Origin: Polytrichum commune
Lineage: Eukaryota; Streptophyta; Polytrichopsida; Polytrichales; Polytrichaceae
NCBI GenBank assembly: GCA_950295325.1
Contig: OX485807.1
Location: 47,462,440 to 47,522,439, forward strand
Direction of reading: 5' to 3'
Length of the DNA stretch: 60,000 nt
Shown here: in pieces, positions 12,751 through 23,216 of the stretch
Position numbering within the stretch: position 1 is the stretch's first letter
Layout: each line of letters starts with the position of its first letter
The notes under the pieces: model-generated
Told to the model about the DNA's origin: nothing
Databases searched by the model: none
Seen by the model: the letters and a program-made list of their open reading frames with translations, nothing else
Made by a program: the position numbers and the translations under genes

Positions 12751-13060
12751 GGGACACATCGGTCCACATTCATGGAGGAGGGAATTGAGGTCATGGTTGG
12801 ACAAACTGAATGAAGCTTTCGATTCGAGCAACAGGTGATGGAGGAGCTTCGAGCTCAACGGGTTTATACTACTTTGGCTTCTTCACCTCCGGTGGTGTCT
12901 TCATCATCACATATTGGTGGTGATGAAGAGGGAATGTACTCTATTGGTAGCACGGAGGTTGGGGGCATGGTTAATGCCCCCTCCTTTCAGTAGCAGTTAG
13001 AGTCCGTGTCGGCACTAGGCGGCTCCCCCTCGGGGGGGGTAGTCATTGGTTGGAGTAGCA

Positions 13061-13329
13061 ATATACGTGCGAACAAATGATAGGGTATTTAAAAAACATG
13101 GGGCCAAAAAATTATAATTGGACTGAAGAGTAATATAGGGTATCAAAAATGGCACTGGACATCTTTAAAGTACTATAGGGTATGGAATAAAAGGTAATTT
13201 GGAATTATAAGTAATGCAAGCCATTTTTATATTAACCCAAAGTAGAAATTTACATAATGATAGCATGTGAAAAAAAAAAATTTTGAAAGTAATACCCCCC
13301 TATAAAATAGTGGTTGTTCGCACCTATAT
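13061..13329. mobile_element. MITE inserted between methyltransferase and RT
   Basis: The inverted termini are ATATACGTGCGAACAA on the left and, read on the other strand, ATATAGGTGCGAACAA on the right, with a further short inverted pair inside (ATAGGGTATTT and AATACCCCCCTATAAAAT). About 270 bp, AT-rich, no coding. A TA duplication is possible but is hidden in the ATATA ends. It interrupts the Ser/Gly/Pro-rich linker between methyltransferase and RT, so it landed after the retroelement. Confidence 0.6.
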
Positions 13330-13374
13330 CCTTAACTTTTTAACACACTGCCCCCCTCCGAGGGCTCCCCTCTG

Positions 13375-14125
13375 GTGGAGAGGGAGACCACAGAGTTTGA
13401 TGATTGGCCATTGGAATTAGGCCCCCATCTCACTGGTGCTGAGGCACGGAAAGTACGAGCATTTATTCGCTCGTACCGTAAGTGTTTTGCTTTTAGCCTT
13501 CAGGATCTTGAAAGTTATAAAGGAAAATCCATCCACATTCAATTAAAGGGCGACCATCCCTTTTTTCGGAGACCTTAAAGGCTGAGTGTTTCCGAGCGGA
13601 TTGGCGTTCAGGCTCATTGCCGAAAGCTTTTGGCAGCAAGGCTAATCGAACTTTCCAACGGAGAGTATGCTTGTGCTACGGTTATGCCATCGAAAAATGA
13701 TATCTTTGGCAATTGGACGGAGAAACGGATGTGAGGGGATTACCTTCTAATTAATCGGAAGACCAAGTCGGACCGGTATCCCATGCCAATCCCAGAGGAA
13801 TTGTTCGATGCCATCGGATTTTCTCGGGTCTTTAGCACCCTAGAGTTGAGATTTGGCTATCACCAGCTCTCATTACTTGCGGGAGATCGAGTGAAAACCG
13901 TATTTTGGGAAGTTGATCATGATGGGAAGGATCAACTGTATCATTGGAAGTTTCTTCCATTTGGCCTCAAGAATGCACTTGCTAAGTTTCATAGAGTGAT
14001 AGACCAAGTTCTCTCTAGCTTGCCCTTTTGCTCGGTGTTACATTGATGACACGATCATTTTCAGCAAGACACCACAAGAGCATGTAAAGCATTTGCAAGC
14101 CTTTTTGAAGGCCTTCGTGGCTTCT
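13375..14125 (+). pseudogene. Ty3/gypsy reverse transcriptase (partial)
   Basis: It starts with the gypsy pre-RT segment HLTGAEARKVRAFIRSYRKCFAFS. The RT fingers follow: FRRP, a TAA at 13,576 and RLSVSERI, then degraded KRM-stop-GDY..INRKTKSDRYPMP (gypsy consensus has RMCVDYR.LN..T). The palm has FSTLELRFGYHQL and FLPFGLKNALAKFHRVID. The catalytic YIDD is encoded at 14,039-14,050 but sits in a frame shifted from the preceding text. The domain breaks off soon after (KTPQEHVKHLQAFLKAF), and RNase H and integrase are absent. Confidence 0.8.
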
Positions 14126-14741
14126 TATGTAATATGTCGAGCAACGTAAACAATATCTCCATCTCCATAGCCAATATTTTCAAAACCTCTTGGAACAAAC
14201 ATTCATTCTTTTTTTTTTGAAGGTCTTGCTTGTCCAGGCTATTTGCAATCTTCTGGAAAGAAAACTCCATGTTCTTTTTCTACTGCAAAGGATTTCAATT
14301 GAACTTGTACATGATTTCTTGAAGTGCATATTCTGGGAAACTTCTAAGAGCATTTGCTACCATATTCAATATAGTACATATGATTAGATTTTGCTAAAAT
14401 TGTATATGCAGTTGGATACATTTACTGGCTAGAGAATTCTTTCTTGTGGTTGCTGTCTCCAATTCTAAATAGGCATGTGTTGATCGGCCTTGTAGGATTG
14501 AAGTGTCCTTGTAACAAATGATACTGTCCATTGCAGGAAAAATATCCACAGCAGCTTCAGGCCTTACTGACTTAAATGTATGGAGTTATGCTAAAACCAC
14601 ATGCCTTGCTTAAAGTGTACATATGATTCAGGGCTCAGGATTTTAGCAATTGAAGTGTTGTTTTCAGTGTGCAAGGCTGACTGGTAAGATAATTCTAGCT
14701 ATGGAGCACAATTAGAAATTGTAGTATAGTGCACTAGGATT

Positions 14742-15262
14742 TTGTTTAGATCCTGCAATCCATCTCTTTGCACAGCTGTGGTGCGAGGATCTGGTCGGAC
14801 AGGTGACGATGGAAAACGACGTGCAAGTGTTGTAGCGGACATTGGCCGAGGTAGAGGAGGTTGTAGAAAAACTACTGCTTGCACGACACAAGCTGGTGGA
14901 GTGCGACAAAGCTCGAAGTGGAAGATGGGAGGCGTCGACAGCATTGCGGAAGCAGGCAAGGATTACATTGTGCGAGTCTGTTGATCGAAGAGATAGGACC
15001 GGATGCCAAGTGCCGCGTGTGTGGTGACCATGATGGGAGCTTGCCTGTGTGGGTCATGTTGCCTGGAGTGGATTTATTCATTTGGTGCCCCTTTCACGGC
15101 GTCCACCGTCAGTTGGAGAAGGAGCAGGTTGATATGGAGGCGAAGGTTAAGAAGCTGCAAGGGTTTGTGAAGGAGAAGACTCTGGAGCTCTCAGACTCTG
15201 GAGCTCACTATGGTCCCGAACTACCAAAGGCTTTCGTAATCCTAAAGGATGGTACTAGCTAA
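14742..15262 (+). pseudogene. Broken coiled-coil / CxxC protein gene
   Basis: Two frames join near 14,980. The first gives a charged helical stretch (TLAEVEEVVEKLLLARHKLVECDKAR..., with a TAG just upstream). The second gives IGPDAKCRVCGDHDGSLPVW, a CxxC-containing segment with GVDLFIWCPFHGVHRQLEKEQ, then a second helical stretch (MEAKVKKLQGFVKEKTLELS). The coil-CxxC-coil plan is conserved-looking but I cannot name the family. One frameshift and one TAG (CAG to TAG would explain it) suggest a pseudogene, although an unrecognised intron near 14,980 is possible. Confidence 0.4.
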
Positions 15263-15352
15263 ATCTCATTCTATTAATTACAATGGTTTATCCTGGCTGC
15301 ATATTGCAAGCGATTGGAATGTCACAGTGCAAGCTACAGGACAGGAAGAAGG

Positions 15353-16816
15353 TGTGAAGTTGCACCTTCTTCCTTTAGGGTTTAGGGTTTACATCCCCAA
15401 TTAGGGTGACCTGTTAACGACATTCTTACAAGCCTGCACTCTCCACAACCATGCCTTTGGGATCGTATGTGCCAAGAATTGAGAGACATGAGACACTAAC
15501 AACAAGGCTGTAAATGAGTGTTCTATCAAATTGGTGCATAAAGATGATGGTAGGCATCTAAGTTTTGTGGGGGTAAGAGACGGCATCCCTTGGAGCATCG
15601 CGTGTTGAGGACGATTGTGGATGTTGAGGACTCTCTGTTGGTTGTGCACATCTTCCACTACTAGCAATCGAAAGATCCATCCTTGTTCCATTAAGGATTC
15701 CTCCATAACTCCATCATTGTTCTTGTGCTCAAGAGATCTCTAAGAAGGAACCAATTAAATGAGGAAATTTCTTTATAAACTCCATGATATTGTATTGATG
15801 ACCCAATCATACATACTGACCTGCATACTTATTCATCTTCCACTCTATGCAAAAGATGGAATTGCAAGTTTGCGAAATAAGTTAAATATCATTTGATTTA
15901 GTTTAAAATACAACTAGGGAGATTTTGATGGGAATAATTATATAGCAAAAAATCGTGTGCACTTGATGCTCAAATTTAGAAGGTGCCTAACCTAAATAGG
16001 TGCCATTAGCATTTATTACGTTTTCAAATTAAGTCAAAAGCTTATGTTTCATCCTGTTCTCATCCATGTCTCAATTTGCATGCAAATACAAATATGTGAA
16101 GTTGCACCTTCTTCCTTGAGGGTTTAGGGTTTACATCCCCAGTTAGGGTGACCCATTAACAACATTCTGACAAGCCTGCACTCTCCACAACCATTCCTCA
16201 GGGATCGTATGTGCCAAGAACTGAGAGACATGAGACACTAACAACAAGGCTATAAATGAGTGTTCTATCAAATTGGTGCATAAAGATGATGGTAGCCATC
16301 TAAGTTTTGTGGGGGTCAGAGACGGCATCCCTTGAATCATCGCATGTTGAGGACTCTCTGCTCGTTGTGCACATCTTCCACTAAAAGCAATCAAAAGATC
16401 CATCCTTGTTCCATTAAGGATTCCTCCATTATAGCTCCATCATTGTTCTTGTGCTCAAGAGATCCCTCAGAAGGAACCAATTAAATGAGTAAATTTGTTT
16501 ATAAACTCCATATTGTATTGATGACCTTACCATACATAATGACCTGCATACTTATTCATCTTTCACTCTATGCAAAGGATGGAATTGCAAGTTTGCGAAC
16601 TAAGTAATATCATTTGATTTAGTTTAAAATACAACTAGGAAGATTTTGATGGGAATGATTATATAGCAAAAAATCGTGCGCACTTGATGCTGAAATTTAG
16701 AAGGTGCTTAACCTAAATAGGTGCCATTAATATTTATTACGTTTTCAAATTAAGTCAAAAGTTTATGTTTCATCCTGTTCTCATCCATGTCTCAATTTGC
16801 ATGCAAATACAAATAA
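15353..16816. repeat. Tandem duplication, two units of about 0.74 kb
   Basis: The segment 15,353-16,095 (starting GTGAAGTTGCACCTTCTTCC) is repeated at 16,097-16,816 with roughly 90-95% identity by eye. Both units end in GCATGCAAATACAAATA. Each begins with a telomere-like GGTTTAGGGTTT motif (15,377-15,389; 16,121-16,132). The matching minus-strand ORFs at 15,401-15,706 and 16,143-16,403 are parallel copies; their only shared content is low-information, so I do not call them genes. Confidence 0.85.
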
Positions 16817-18177
16817 CTGCACTAAAGTTAGTATCTAGTGTCATATGACTTTTTATGTCACTGCGGTAACTTTTTTGATGACACTAGTTATGAATAAGTT
16901 TACAAGTGTTGTCATTCCAACTTACTTTTTGTTCATCCACTGCCCAAAACCCTATGTGCTCCGCAGAGCTGTTGATGGGATTCTTAAGCCACATGTGTGA
17001 AATAAAGATGTGGTTGTATATTCTCCATCCTCACAATTTTGTAATGAAATGTTGTCATGGATGATTGATTCATTGAATGAAAAATCACTTAGTAAGTGAC
17101 ATTAATTGCAACATGTAAATCTATAATACCCAAAAACTTCATACAAAGAATGACATCTAATATTAGGTTTACATTAAGTGTTAGTGACACTACCCAGGTA
17201 GTTTACAATGAGTATTGAGCAAGACAAGTAAAATTGGTATACTAGATACAATATTTAGTGTCACTTTCCAAAGTAGTAAGTCACTTCTCAAAACGGGACA
17301 AAACATAAAATTATAAGGAGTGTGCATTCGTTCATGTGGACCCCGAGAATCTAACATTGAAATGTTGCAGTTAGTGTAGATTAAGTTTGAATTTGCACAT
17401 GTTGTGGCAGGCATGGGTATATTCTTGGATCCCACCTGCACGAACACACACTACTTAATATTGATGTGAATGATCTTGCGGGGTCCAAATATGCTTAAAA
17501 AGAATGACCATAGTATTAATACATTCATGGGTATATTTTATAGCTTATAATTTGCGTGTGTTGTGTATGTGTGGGGGGTGTGGGGGGTGGAGGAGGGTTG
17601 ACGTTTTGAATTTCGTTTGCATGTTATATTACACGTACTAATAACATGATTCCGTGTTGAAAGTGTGGGAGATGGCCCTAAAAGACTAGGCAACAACATA
17701 AGTACCCACCTATCACATAGATTGAAGTCGGTATACGATTTTGATTCCAAATCCGTTGACTTTGAAATAATCGGTAAGACATGTCACTCGGTGACATGGC
17801 TGACTCCAGCTCTTCCTTCTCCTTCCTCGCGCCTTCCTCACTCAACACGCTCAAATCGGTATAGCGAGTACACTCACAGATATAAGGAATTCTCATCGCC
17901 ACTTCAAACATCAATCTCAGCATCCCATTGAACTATCAGACAACTTAGGCTGCACTTCAACATCACCATTGCAGTTGAATAGACCTCCAGCATCCATACC
18001 ATACACCACTTGCAAATCGGTTGCAATCTGAATTATCACTCAAGTATTCAAAAACTGGTTGCCCTTGCATCCTTGTCGAGGTTCTTGAATATCCTCACTG
18101 AGATCGATCTCCTTCGAGTTTCTGCACAGGAGGCGTGCGCACAGATTGTGTGTACGCAGCGTTAAGTTTGGTCTTGT
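16817..18177. other. Spacer with repeated AGTGTCA/TGACACT motifs
   Basis: Between about 16,838 and 17,265 the heptamer AGTGTCA or its reverse complement (and near-forms) recurs in both orientations, which resembles subterminal motifs of CACTA-type elements. No clear TIR pair or transposase was found. The rest (17.3-18.1 kb) holds only short overlapping ORFs and presumably the promoter of the gene at 18,178. Confidence 0.4.
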
Positions 18178-18498
18178 GTGAAGATTTTTTTAGGAAAGAT
18201 GGCGGCATTGGCTGTTCAGAAACTGAACAACGTGATGTCAAGGAGAGGGTTGGCTGTGGTGATGATGCTGATTCTTGTGTTGCTGCCTGCGGTGTTTGCA
18301 CGAAGTTCAGTTCCAGCTCCAGCTCCTGCACCTGCTGCAACTTCACCCTCGCCCGCCTCTTCTTTATATCTTGCGCCCGGTCCTGGTGGCCCTGCGCCTG
18401 CGCCATATTCGGCAGCCAGCCCCGCGTTGATGCCATCCCTTGCGGCGGCAGCGTCCGTGGTGAGCATGCTTGTATACATGGGTGTGGCAGCTTTGTGA
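18178..18498 (+). CDS. Classical arabinogalactan protein, GPI-anchored
   Basis: A small cell-wall proteoglycan backbone of 106 codons from the first ATG; a second in-frame ATG at 18,199 (MAALAVQKLNN) would give 99. Next comes a hydrophobic signal peptide (GLAVVMMLILVLLPAVFA, cleavage likely after VFA). A short mature part follows, dominated by Ala-Pro and Ser-Pro repeats (SSVPAPAPAPAATSPSPASS, GPAPAPYSAASPA), which are targets for prolyl hydroxylation and arabinogalactan attachment. The C-terminal hydrophobic tail (LMPSLAAAASVVSMLVYMGVAAL) fits a GPI-anchor signal. The combination defines classical AGPs/AG-peptides, which act at the plasma membrane and wall. The ORF is intact and single-exon. 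ORFs on the other strand and frames here (Cys/Ser- or Gly/Ala-rich) are shadows. Confidence 0.85.
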   Translation: MKIFLGKMAALAVQKLNNVMSRRGLAVVMMLILVLLPAVFARSSVPAPAPAPAATSPSPASSLYLAPGPGGPAPAPYSAASPALMPSLAAAASVVSMLVYMGVAAL

Positions 18499-20682
18499 AA
18501 TCTGTAATTAGGATCGTAGAGGAGCAGATTGTTGCGCAAGCATTTTCCGGATAAATTTGGATATGCCAAAACCTGGATTGGACATGGACTTTTTAGGAGT
18601 GGGAATCTGTGACCGAAGTGTCTTCCAGTTGATCATTGAGCAACTGCAATGGATTTCATCCAGGGATGTTAAAGAGCATCAACCACCAGGAACTTGAAGA
18701 AATCCAGTTTGTGTGTAGCAGAAAATGTATATATAAGATGAACTAGACTCCTTCCCTGGAATTGACAGACGACGTAGATCACCAAAAGAGTCTCAGGGCA
18801 TAGATGATGATACGCATACGTTGAGTCTAAGTTCTTCGACATCAGCAATTGTCTGGTTTTCCTGCGTTTAGCAATGGCTGGATCCATATTCTTTCGGATA
18901 CTTTCGAATACTGTACTCGGCAACAAAATGGAGACAAATGTTTTTGTTCCTTAGTGGCAAAGATTTATTCAATCCACTCTCGGGTTGCACCTGTGGATGA
19001 ATTTTACAGTTCTTGTCGCACTTTCCCTATTTGTCGAGTAATGACCGGAACCATGTGTCAATCTGTCCATTTATTCCGTCTCAACAAATGAAGTGCTGGC
19101 TGAAATTGTCACCCGTCTGAGGGTTGTAAGTTGTGACTTATTTGTTGTCTTCATGCTGTCCTTTCTCAAATATTTAAACGAAGAAACAAGGTCTGACTGG
19201 AATTGATGACTTATCCTCCAATTTTGATTTTGGCTTCAGCCAGTATATCTTGCCTTGTCCACCTTCAAGTCCTTCACATAGTAGACACAGCCACAATCAG
19301 TCAACTATCCTCTAGGATCCTGGAGTTTTCACAATCTTACTTCCTCAAAAATACAACGAAACAAGTATAGACTTGCAGATGCTCCAATGGTCCAGTATGA
19401 GAGACTTGCCAATGGATGTCTCCTGTATCTCCCCCTTTCATGTTGAGCTTACAGGTAAATCCGGCAGCACATGACCCTGCACATATTAAGAAATCTCCCT
19501 AAGTTAGTGCAGCAACAGATAATGCATTCCTAATCTCAATTTCCTGACTCTTTCGCTAGTTCCACATCAAAGATATAATTATATTAGTTCTCTACTCATT
19601 TGTTAAATGAGACTCAACTCCATTGAAGTCGATAGGATTATTGTGAATGGTCAATTATTTTGTATGGATCAAAATCCTGTGGATTTTGGTGTTGATAAGA
19701 TCACTGAGAATCTTGTTATACCAGCAACATCGATTGGGCTTTCACCGTTTTTTCGTGTGTTGCAGTGGACAATTTGGTGCTTCACAAGGTAGGACACGTC
19801 GAGATAAGGAAGAAATAACATACAAGAAAATTGCCTGATGGGCAGGATACTCAATATGTAAGTTTTGAGAGATGAACTTACGGAAGGATTACCAGCTTTA
19901 AGATGATGATACATCGAAGAATTGCTCCTGTCAAAGCTTGTAGCCAGGGTGCTTCTAGGACTATGTGCATCAGACATTTATAGTTTTATCTACAATTTAG
20001 ATTCTATTATAACAGCTAAGGTAGCAAAGTAAACTGAACGCCTCATACTCTGTACAAGATGTCATGGTCAAATAATTGGTATCATCTTCCAATATAAGCT
20101 CCTAGCGAAGTAAACCGAAAGCCTCTACATCTATACAAGAACTCATGGTCAATTTGGTATCATCTTCCAATACCCTAATTAGGTTCACTTAGCCTACGCA
20201 ACTACAATTGCAAGATTCACTGAAGCGAAGATATCACTTCCATTTCCAGCTAAATCATTGCTGTACATCGATTTCCATAAGAGGAATTCATGACCTAATT
20301 TCTTAAACGTCTTCACGTTGCTTCTATTTCCCAGGTGTTCTTCTAGGATCATGGAATCATTGAGGAAGCACCGGATTTCAGCTGCTGGTGGGAAAAACTG
20401 CAGGCACTTGCAGAAACCGCAACTGCACAATTCCATGTCGTGGAATTGTGTTTGCATCTCGATCGCTTTACCTCAAAATTGAGCAGAATCTCATTTTAGC
20501 GACTAAAATTCGTTCGCCAGCATTTGTCACAACCCTCAGGACAGTACACTTTTCATTGCGCTCGCATTCAAGCAGCGCATTGCACTTACTCTTGTTGAGT
20601 TGCTACTGGAGCCCTGTGGAATGTCGCACAGGTCAGAGAAAATCGACGGTAGACTCCCACCCCCTCATGATTACCGCTGACT
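18499..20682. other. Spacer; small local duplication at 20,026-20,173
   Basis: Holds the 3' region of the arabinogalactan gene and no supported gene. At 20,026-20,106 and 20,107-20,173 a unit of about 70-80 bp (AAGTAAAC.GAA.GCCTC ... TTGGTATCATCTTCCAAT) is directly repeated. Remaining ORFs are short and overlap on both strands. Confidence 0.5.
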
Positions 20683-21708
20683 TCACCCTGAAATTAATGG
20701 CCCTTCACATTTCCCTCGAAAGAACTTCGATGATCCGTTACGAAATTTAATCCACATTTGCTGTAGTGCAAGCACCGGTGCTAGAACAATAAACTGGAAT
20801 TCTATCAGAGCATGTAGCTTTTCGTAATCAAATTTGTCACTTCTAGTGTTAGGGTTAACACCTCCGCTCCTCCTTGGCGCCGAAGTGACTCTGAAATGGC
20901 CCTCACTTTTCCTCTCAAAGGATCTGAGAATGCCTCTCATGAAACCCATGTGCTGTAATGCAAACACCGGTGCTAGAACGATACAATGGACTGTGATCAG
21001 AGCATGTAGGATTTCGAAGACTTTATCACTTGGAAACTTAGCACCCGCGTTGGCCACTTGTTGCCCGCCATTGCTAACCTCCTGGACAAGGAGACAAAGG
21101 AGAGCACTGAGCACATTATAAAATCCTCTGATGACTGCAATTGCACTCATGCGCCATTGCGGGAACATCAACTTGCTAATGTTGCTGGCTTTCTGTTCAA
21201 TGTTCGATGATCCATTGTGCTGTCGTCCAGCATTACATGTTGAGATCGCCGTCGATGATGTTACACTCTTGGTTGCGTGAGCGTGTAGGGCAGTGGCCGG
21301 TGCAACGTTGTAGATTGGAGCGTCTATTAACCTGCTGCGGATTGGCTCAGATTTCCGATCTTGGATAGAGTGAGCATTTCCAGAAGTATCTCCCAACCTC
21401 GACGCCATCTCTACCATTTTGACTTCACTGTCGGCGTTGGCCACAATTGCAGAAGGCATCCCGCAGCCAGAGCTAGTTTGTTGTGTGTGATCTTCAGCTT
21501 CAGCTTCACTTTCTCCACTGGAGCATGACCCGAACATGACATACACTTTTCTGCACTTTTTCTTGATGTGAAAACGCCAGGAACTGATGACGTGCTTGCT
21601 AGTTCCTCTCCCGTCGAAGGTGTGAAGAGTCACGTGGCCATGTCCATTTCCTGATGGAGTTGCACTGGATGTACTGTTCTTTGGTAAGAAGAGACTTGGT
21701 TCTGCCAT
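20683..21708 (-). CDS. Unknown 341-aa protein with internal C-terminal repeat
   Basis: An uninterrupted single-exon frame, long for this AT-rich neighbourhood. The N-terminal half is Ser/Thr/His-rich and low in hydrophobics, with an acidic stretch (SSGESEAEAEDH) near residue 68. Around residues 190-214 is a hydrophobic helix (FYNVLSALLCLLVQEV). The C-terminus contains a diverged direct repeat: residues 233-272 (LHALITVHCIVLAPVFALQHM...) and 297-341 (LHALIEFQFIVLAPVLALQQM...), each ending in a basic FRGK/FERK-EG segment. I recognise no family. It could be a lineage-specific host gene or part of a multi-exon gene; codon-level conservation is unknown. Confidence 0.45.
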   Translation of the reverse strand: MAEPSLFLPKNSTSSATPSGNGHGHVTLHTFDGRGTSKHVISSWRFHIKKKCRKVYVMFGSCSSGESEAEAEDHTQQTSSGCGMPSAIVANADSEVKMVEMASRLGDTSGNAHSIQDRKSEPIRSRLIDAPIYNVAPATALHAHATKSVTSSTAISTCNAGRQHNGSSNIEQKASNISKLMFPQWRMSAIAVIRGFYNVLSALLCLLVQEVSNGGQQVANAGAKFPSDKVFEILHALITVHCIVLAPVFALQHMGFMRGILRSFERKSEGHFRVTSAPRRSGGVNPNTRSDKFDYEKLHALIEFQFIVLAPVLALQQMWIKFRNGSSKFFRGKCEGPLISG

Positions 21709-22886
21709 GGAAATTGATGATGAGCAATTACTATTGGATTCAGGAAAGGGGCCGAGACGAAGAACAGAATGCAGAGACCTCGCAAATTATGGAGCTGAGC
21801 GAAATATTGAGGACAAAGCTCGAGGCTAGGCGCTACACTAACACCTTTCTTTCTGTCCCTTGAATTCAATACTAATCAACAGGCAAGCGTAGTAGCTAGG
21901 TGGAGTTTCGTATCACAGCCGATTTCATCTTATGTATTGCACTAGAAGAGTAGGCACCAGGAATTTCCTTGAAGTCATGATCCTGATTCCTGGCGTAGAG
22001 ATCGATGCTAAGTGATCTCTTCAGTGTGGGAAGTAGGAGGAAACTAAGGTAGAAATACCGTAACCCGTGAAAATAAGGTGATTCGCATTGAAGATCTGGT
22101 CTGACAATCATGAGATAATTTTCCAAGATAAACGAGAAGGATTCATGAAGAATGCAAGTTGTTTCGATTTTTTTCTGCCCTATATAAAATATGCTACAAT
22201 TTTTCAAAGTGGAAAGTTGTCCAAACCCCTACTCGTTCACTAGATTCTCCCTACACCGAACACGGTAATCCGCATTTCCATACAGAACATCGCCTAAATC
22301 AATTATCTCATGAGTACATTAACACTTGACTCCCATTGGCTACACTGAGTGTACACGCATTGAAGTTGCCGCCGAGCCATGAATGGTTTTAGAAATGGCA
22401 CTTCACCATTATGATGGCGGTCTAGTGCACGGCTAGAGGGTGGTTAACAGGTTATGGTATTTCTACTTTACACGGCTTACTACATTTGGTATTCGGATCA
22501 AAGTTCCTTTCCCTGCAGTGATACCGAATCGCCCTCAACCCTAGACTTGAATTGCATACAAAAATGTTAGAGTACAAAATTTCAGACAAAACCATAGAAT
22601 ACAAAATTGCAGACTAGCCATGGATAATTGTGCCAAGCACTGATATTTGTGCTTTGAGCTTACAATATCTAACGTCCATCAATCTGCACAAGACATGTGA
22701 CCCTATTTCAGACTGACTCCTTCCTGGCAGCTAGAAAATCTTAGAGTACAAAATTACAGACTAGCCATGGATTATTGTGCCAAGCACTGATAATTGTGCT
22801 TTAAGCTTAAAAGTTAACCGTTTGGCAGGACCCTAGGTACAACAGGACCCCGCCTTTCTCACGAAGGTAGTAGCAACGTCAATATA
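21709..22886. other. Spacer with a local duplication
   Basis: No supported gene. A segment containing AGTACAAAATT.CAGAC, GACTAGCCATGGAT and GTGCCAAGCACTGAT is present at about 22,567-22,670 and again at 22,741-22,812. A related CTGCACAAGACATGT segment occurs at 22,685 and 23,451. Confidence 0.5.
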
Positions 22887-23214
22887 CCGTAACACCATAG
22901 CAGGTTCGTTCTTAAATAATTCCAAAAAAAAAAACGAAAAAAATCAGAAATTCCAGGCCATGAAGAACGAAATTATGGAAAATTATATTATGAAAAGAAC
23001 GAAAATCCAGAAAGTTGGGTGAAGCAGACTCTGTTGAAAAAATCAATTTAAGTTGTCATCCTAGTACATCTACTCTGTTCCAGGACGAATTATTTTTTTT
23101 CCTCAAAATAGAATAACGAATTTCAAAAAAATCTATTTTTAGCAAACGAACCTTATTTTTTCAAAATAAATAAATATTCGTTCGTCAGGTGATGAACCTG
23201 CTATGGTGTTACGG
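22887..23214. mobile_element. MITE with TA target duplication
   Basis: The terminal inverted repeat of about 21 bp starts CCGTAACACCATAGCAGG at 22,887 and is mirrored exactly at 23,194-23,214. The dinucleotide TA flanks both ends (22,885-22,886; 23,215-23,216). The 328-bp AT-rich interior has A-tracts and no coding. A TA duplication fits Tc1/mariner-type MITEs; the terminus itself is not the classic Stowaway one. Confidence 0.8.
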
Positions 23215-23216
23215 TA

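Larger units (their letters stand above)
10745..14130 (+). mobile_element. Decayed Ty3/gypsy-like element carrying a DNA methyltransferase
   Basis: One pol-like reading runs from about 10,745 to 14,130: Ser/Asp-rich linker, retropepsin, C5-cytosine methyltransferase, linker, reverse transcriptase. Frame 2 serves 10,745-12,013 and frame 1 serves 12,010-14,035, joined by a small deletion at the methyltransferase PCQ motif. A further +1 shift falls just before the RT YIDD. Eleven in-frame stops are present. A 269-bp MITE separates methyltransferase and RT. The element stops abruptly near 14,130: no RNase H, integrase or LTR was found, so it is truncated at least on the right. The order PR-MTase-RT in a single frame shows the methyltransferase is part of the retroelement polyprotein, not a neighbouring host gene. 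Confidence 0.8.

Noticed and set aside
15374-15389. True telomere or subtelomere
   Set aside because: Only two TTTAGGG-type units are present and they sit at the head of a local duplication; no array.
18135-18569. Longer ORFs overlapping the arabinogalactan gene in other frames and strand
   Set aside because: Ser/Cys-rich and Gly/Ala-rich shadows of the Ala/Pro codon repeats; only the 18,178 frame has signal peptide, AP repeats and GPI tail.
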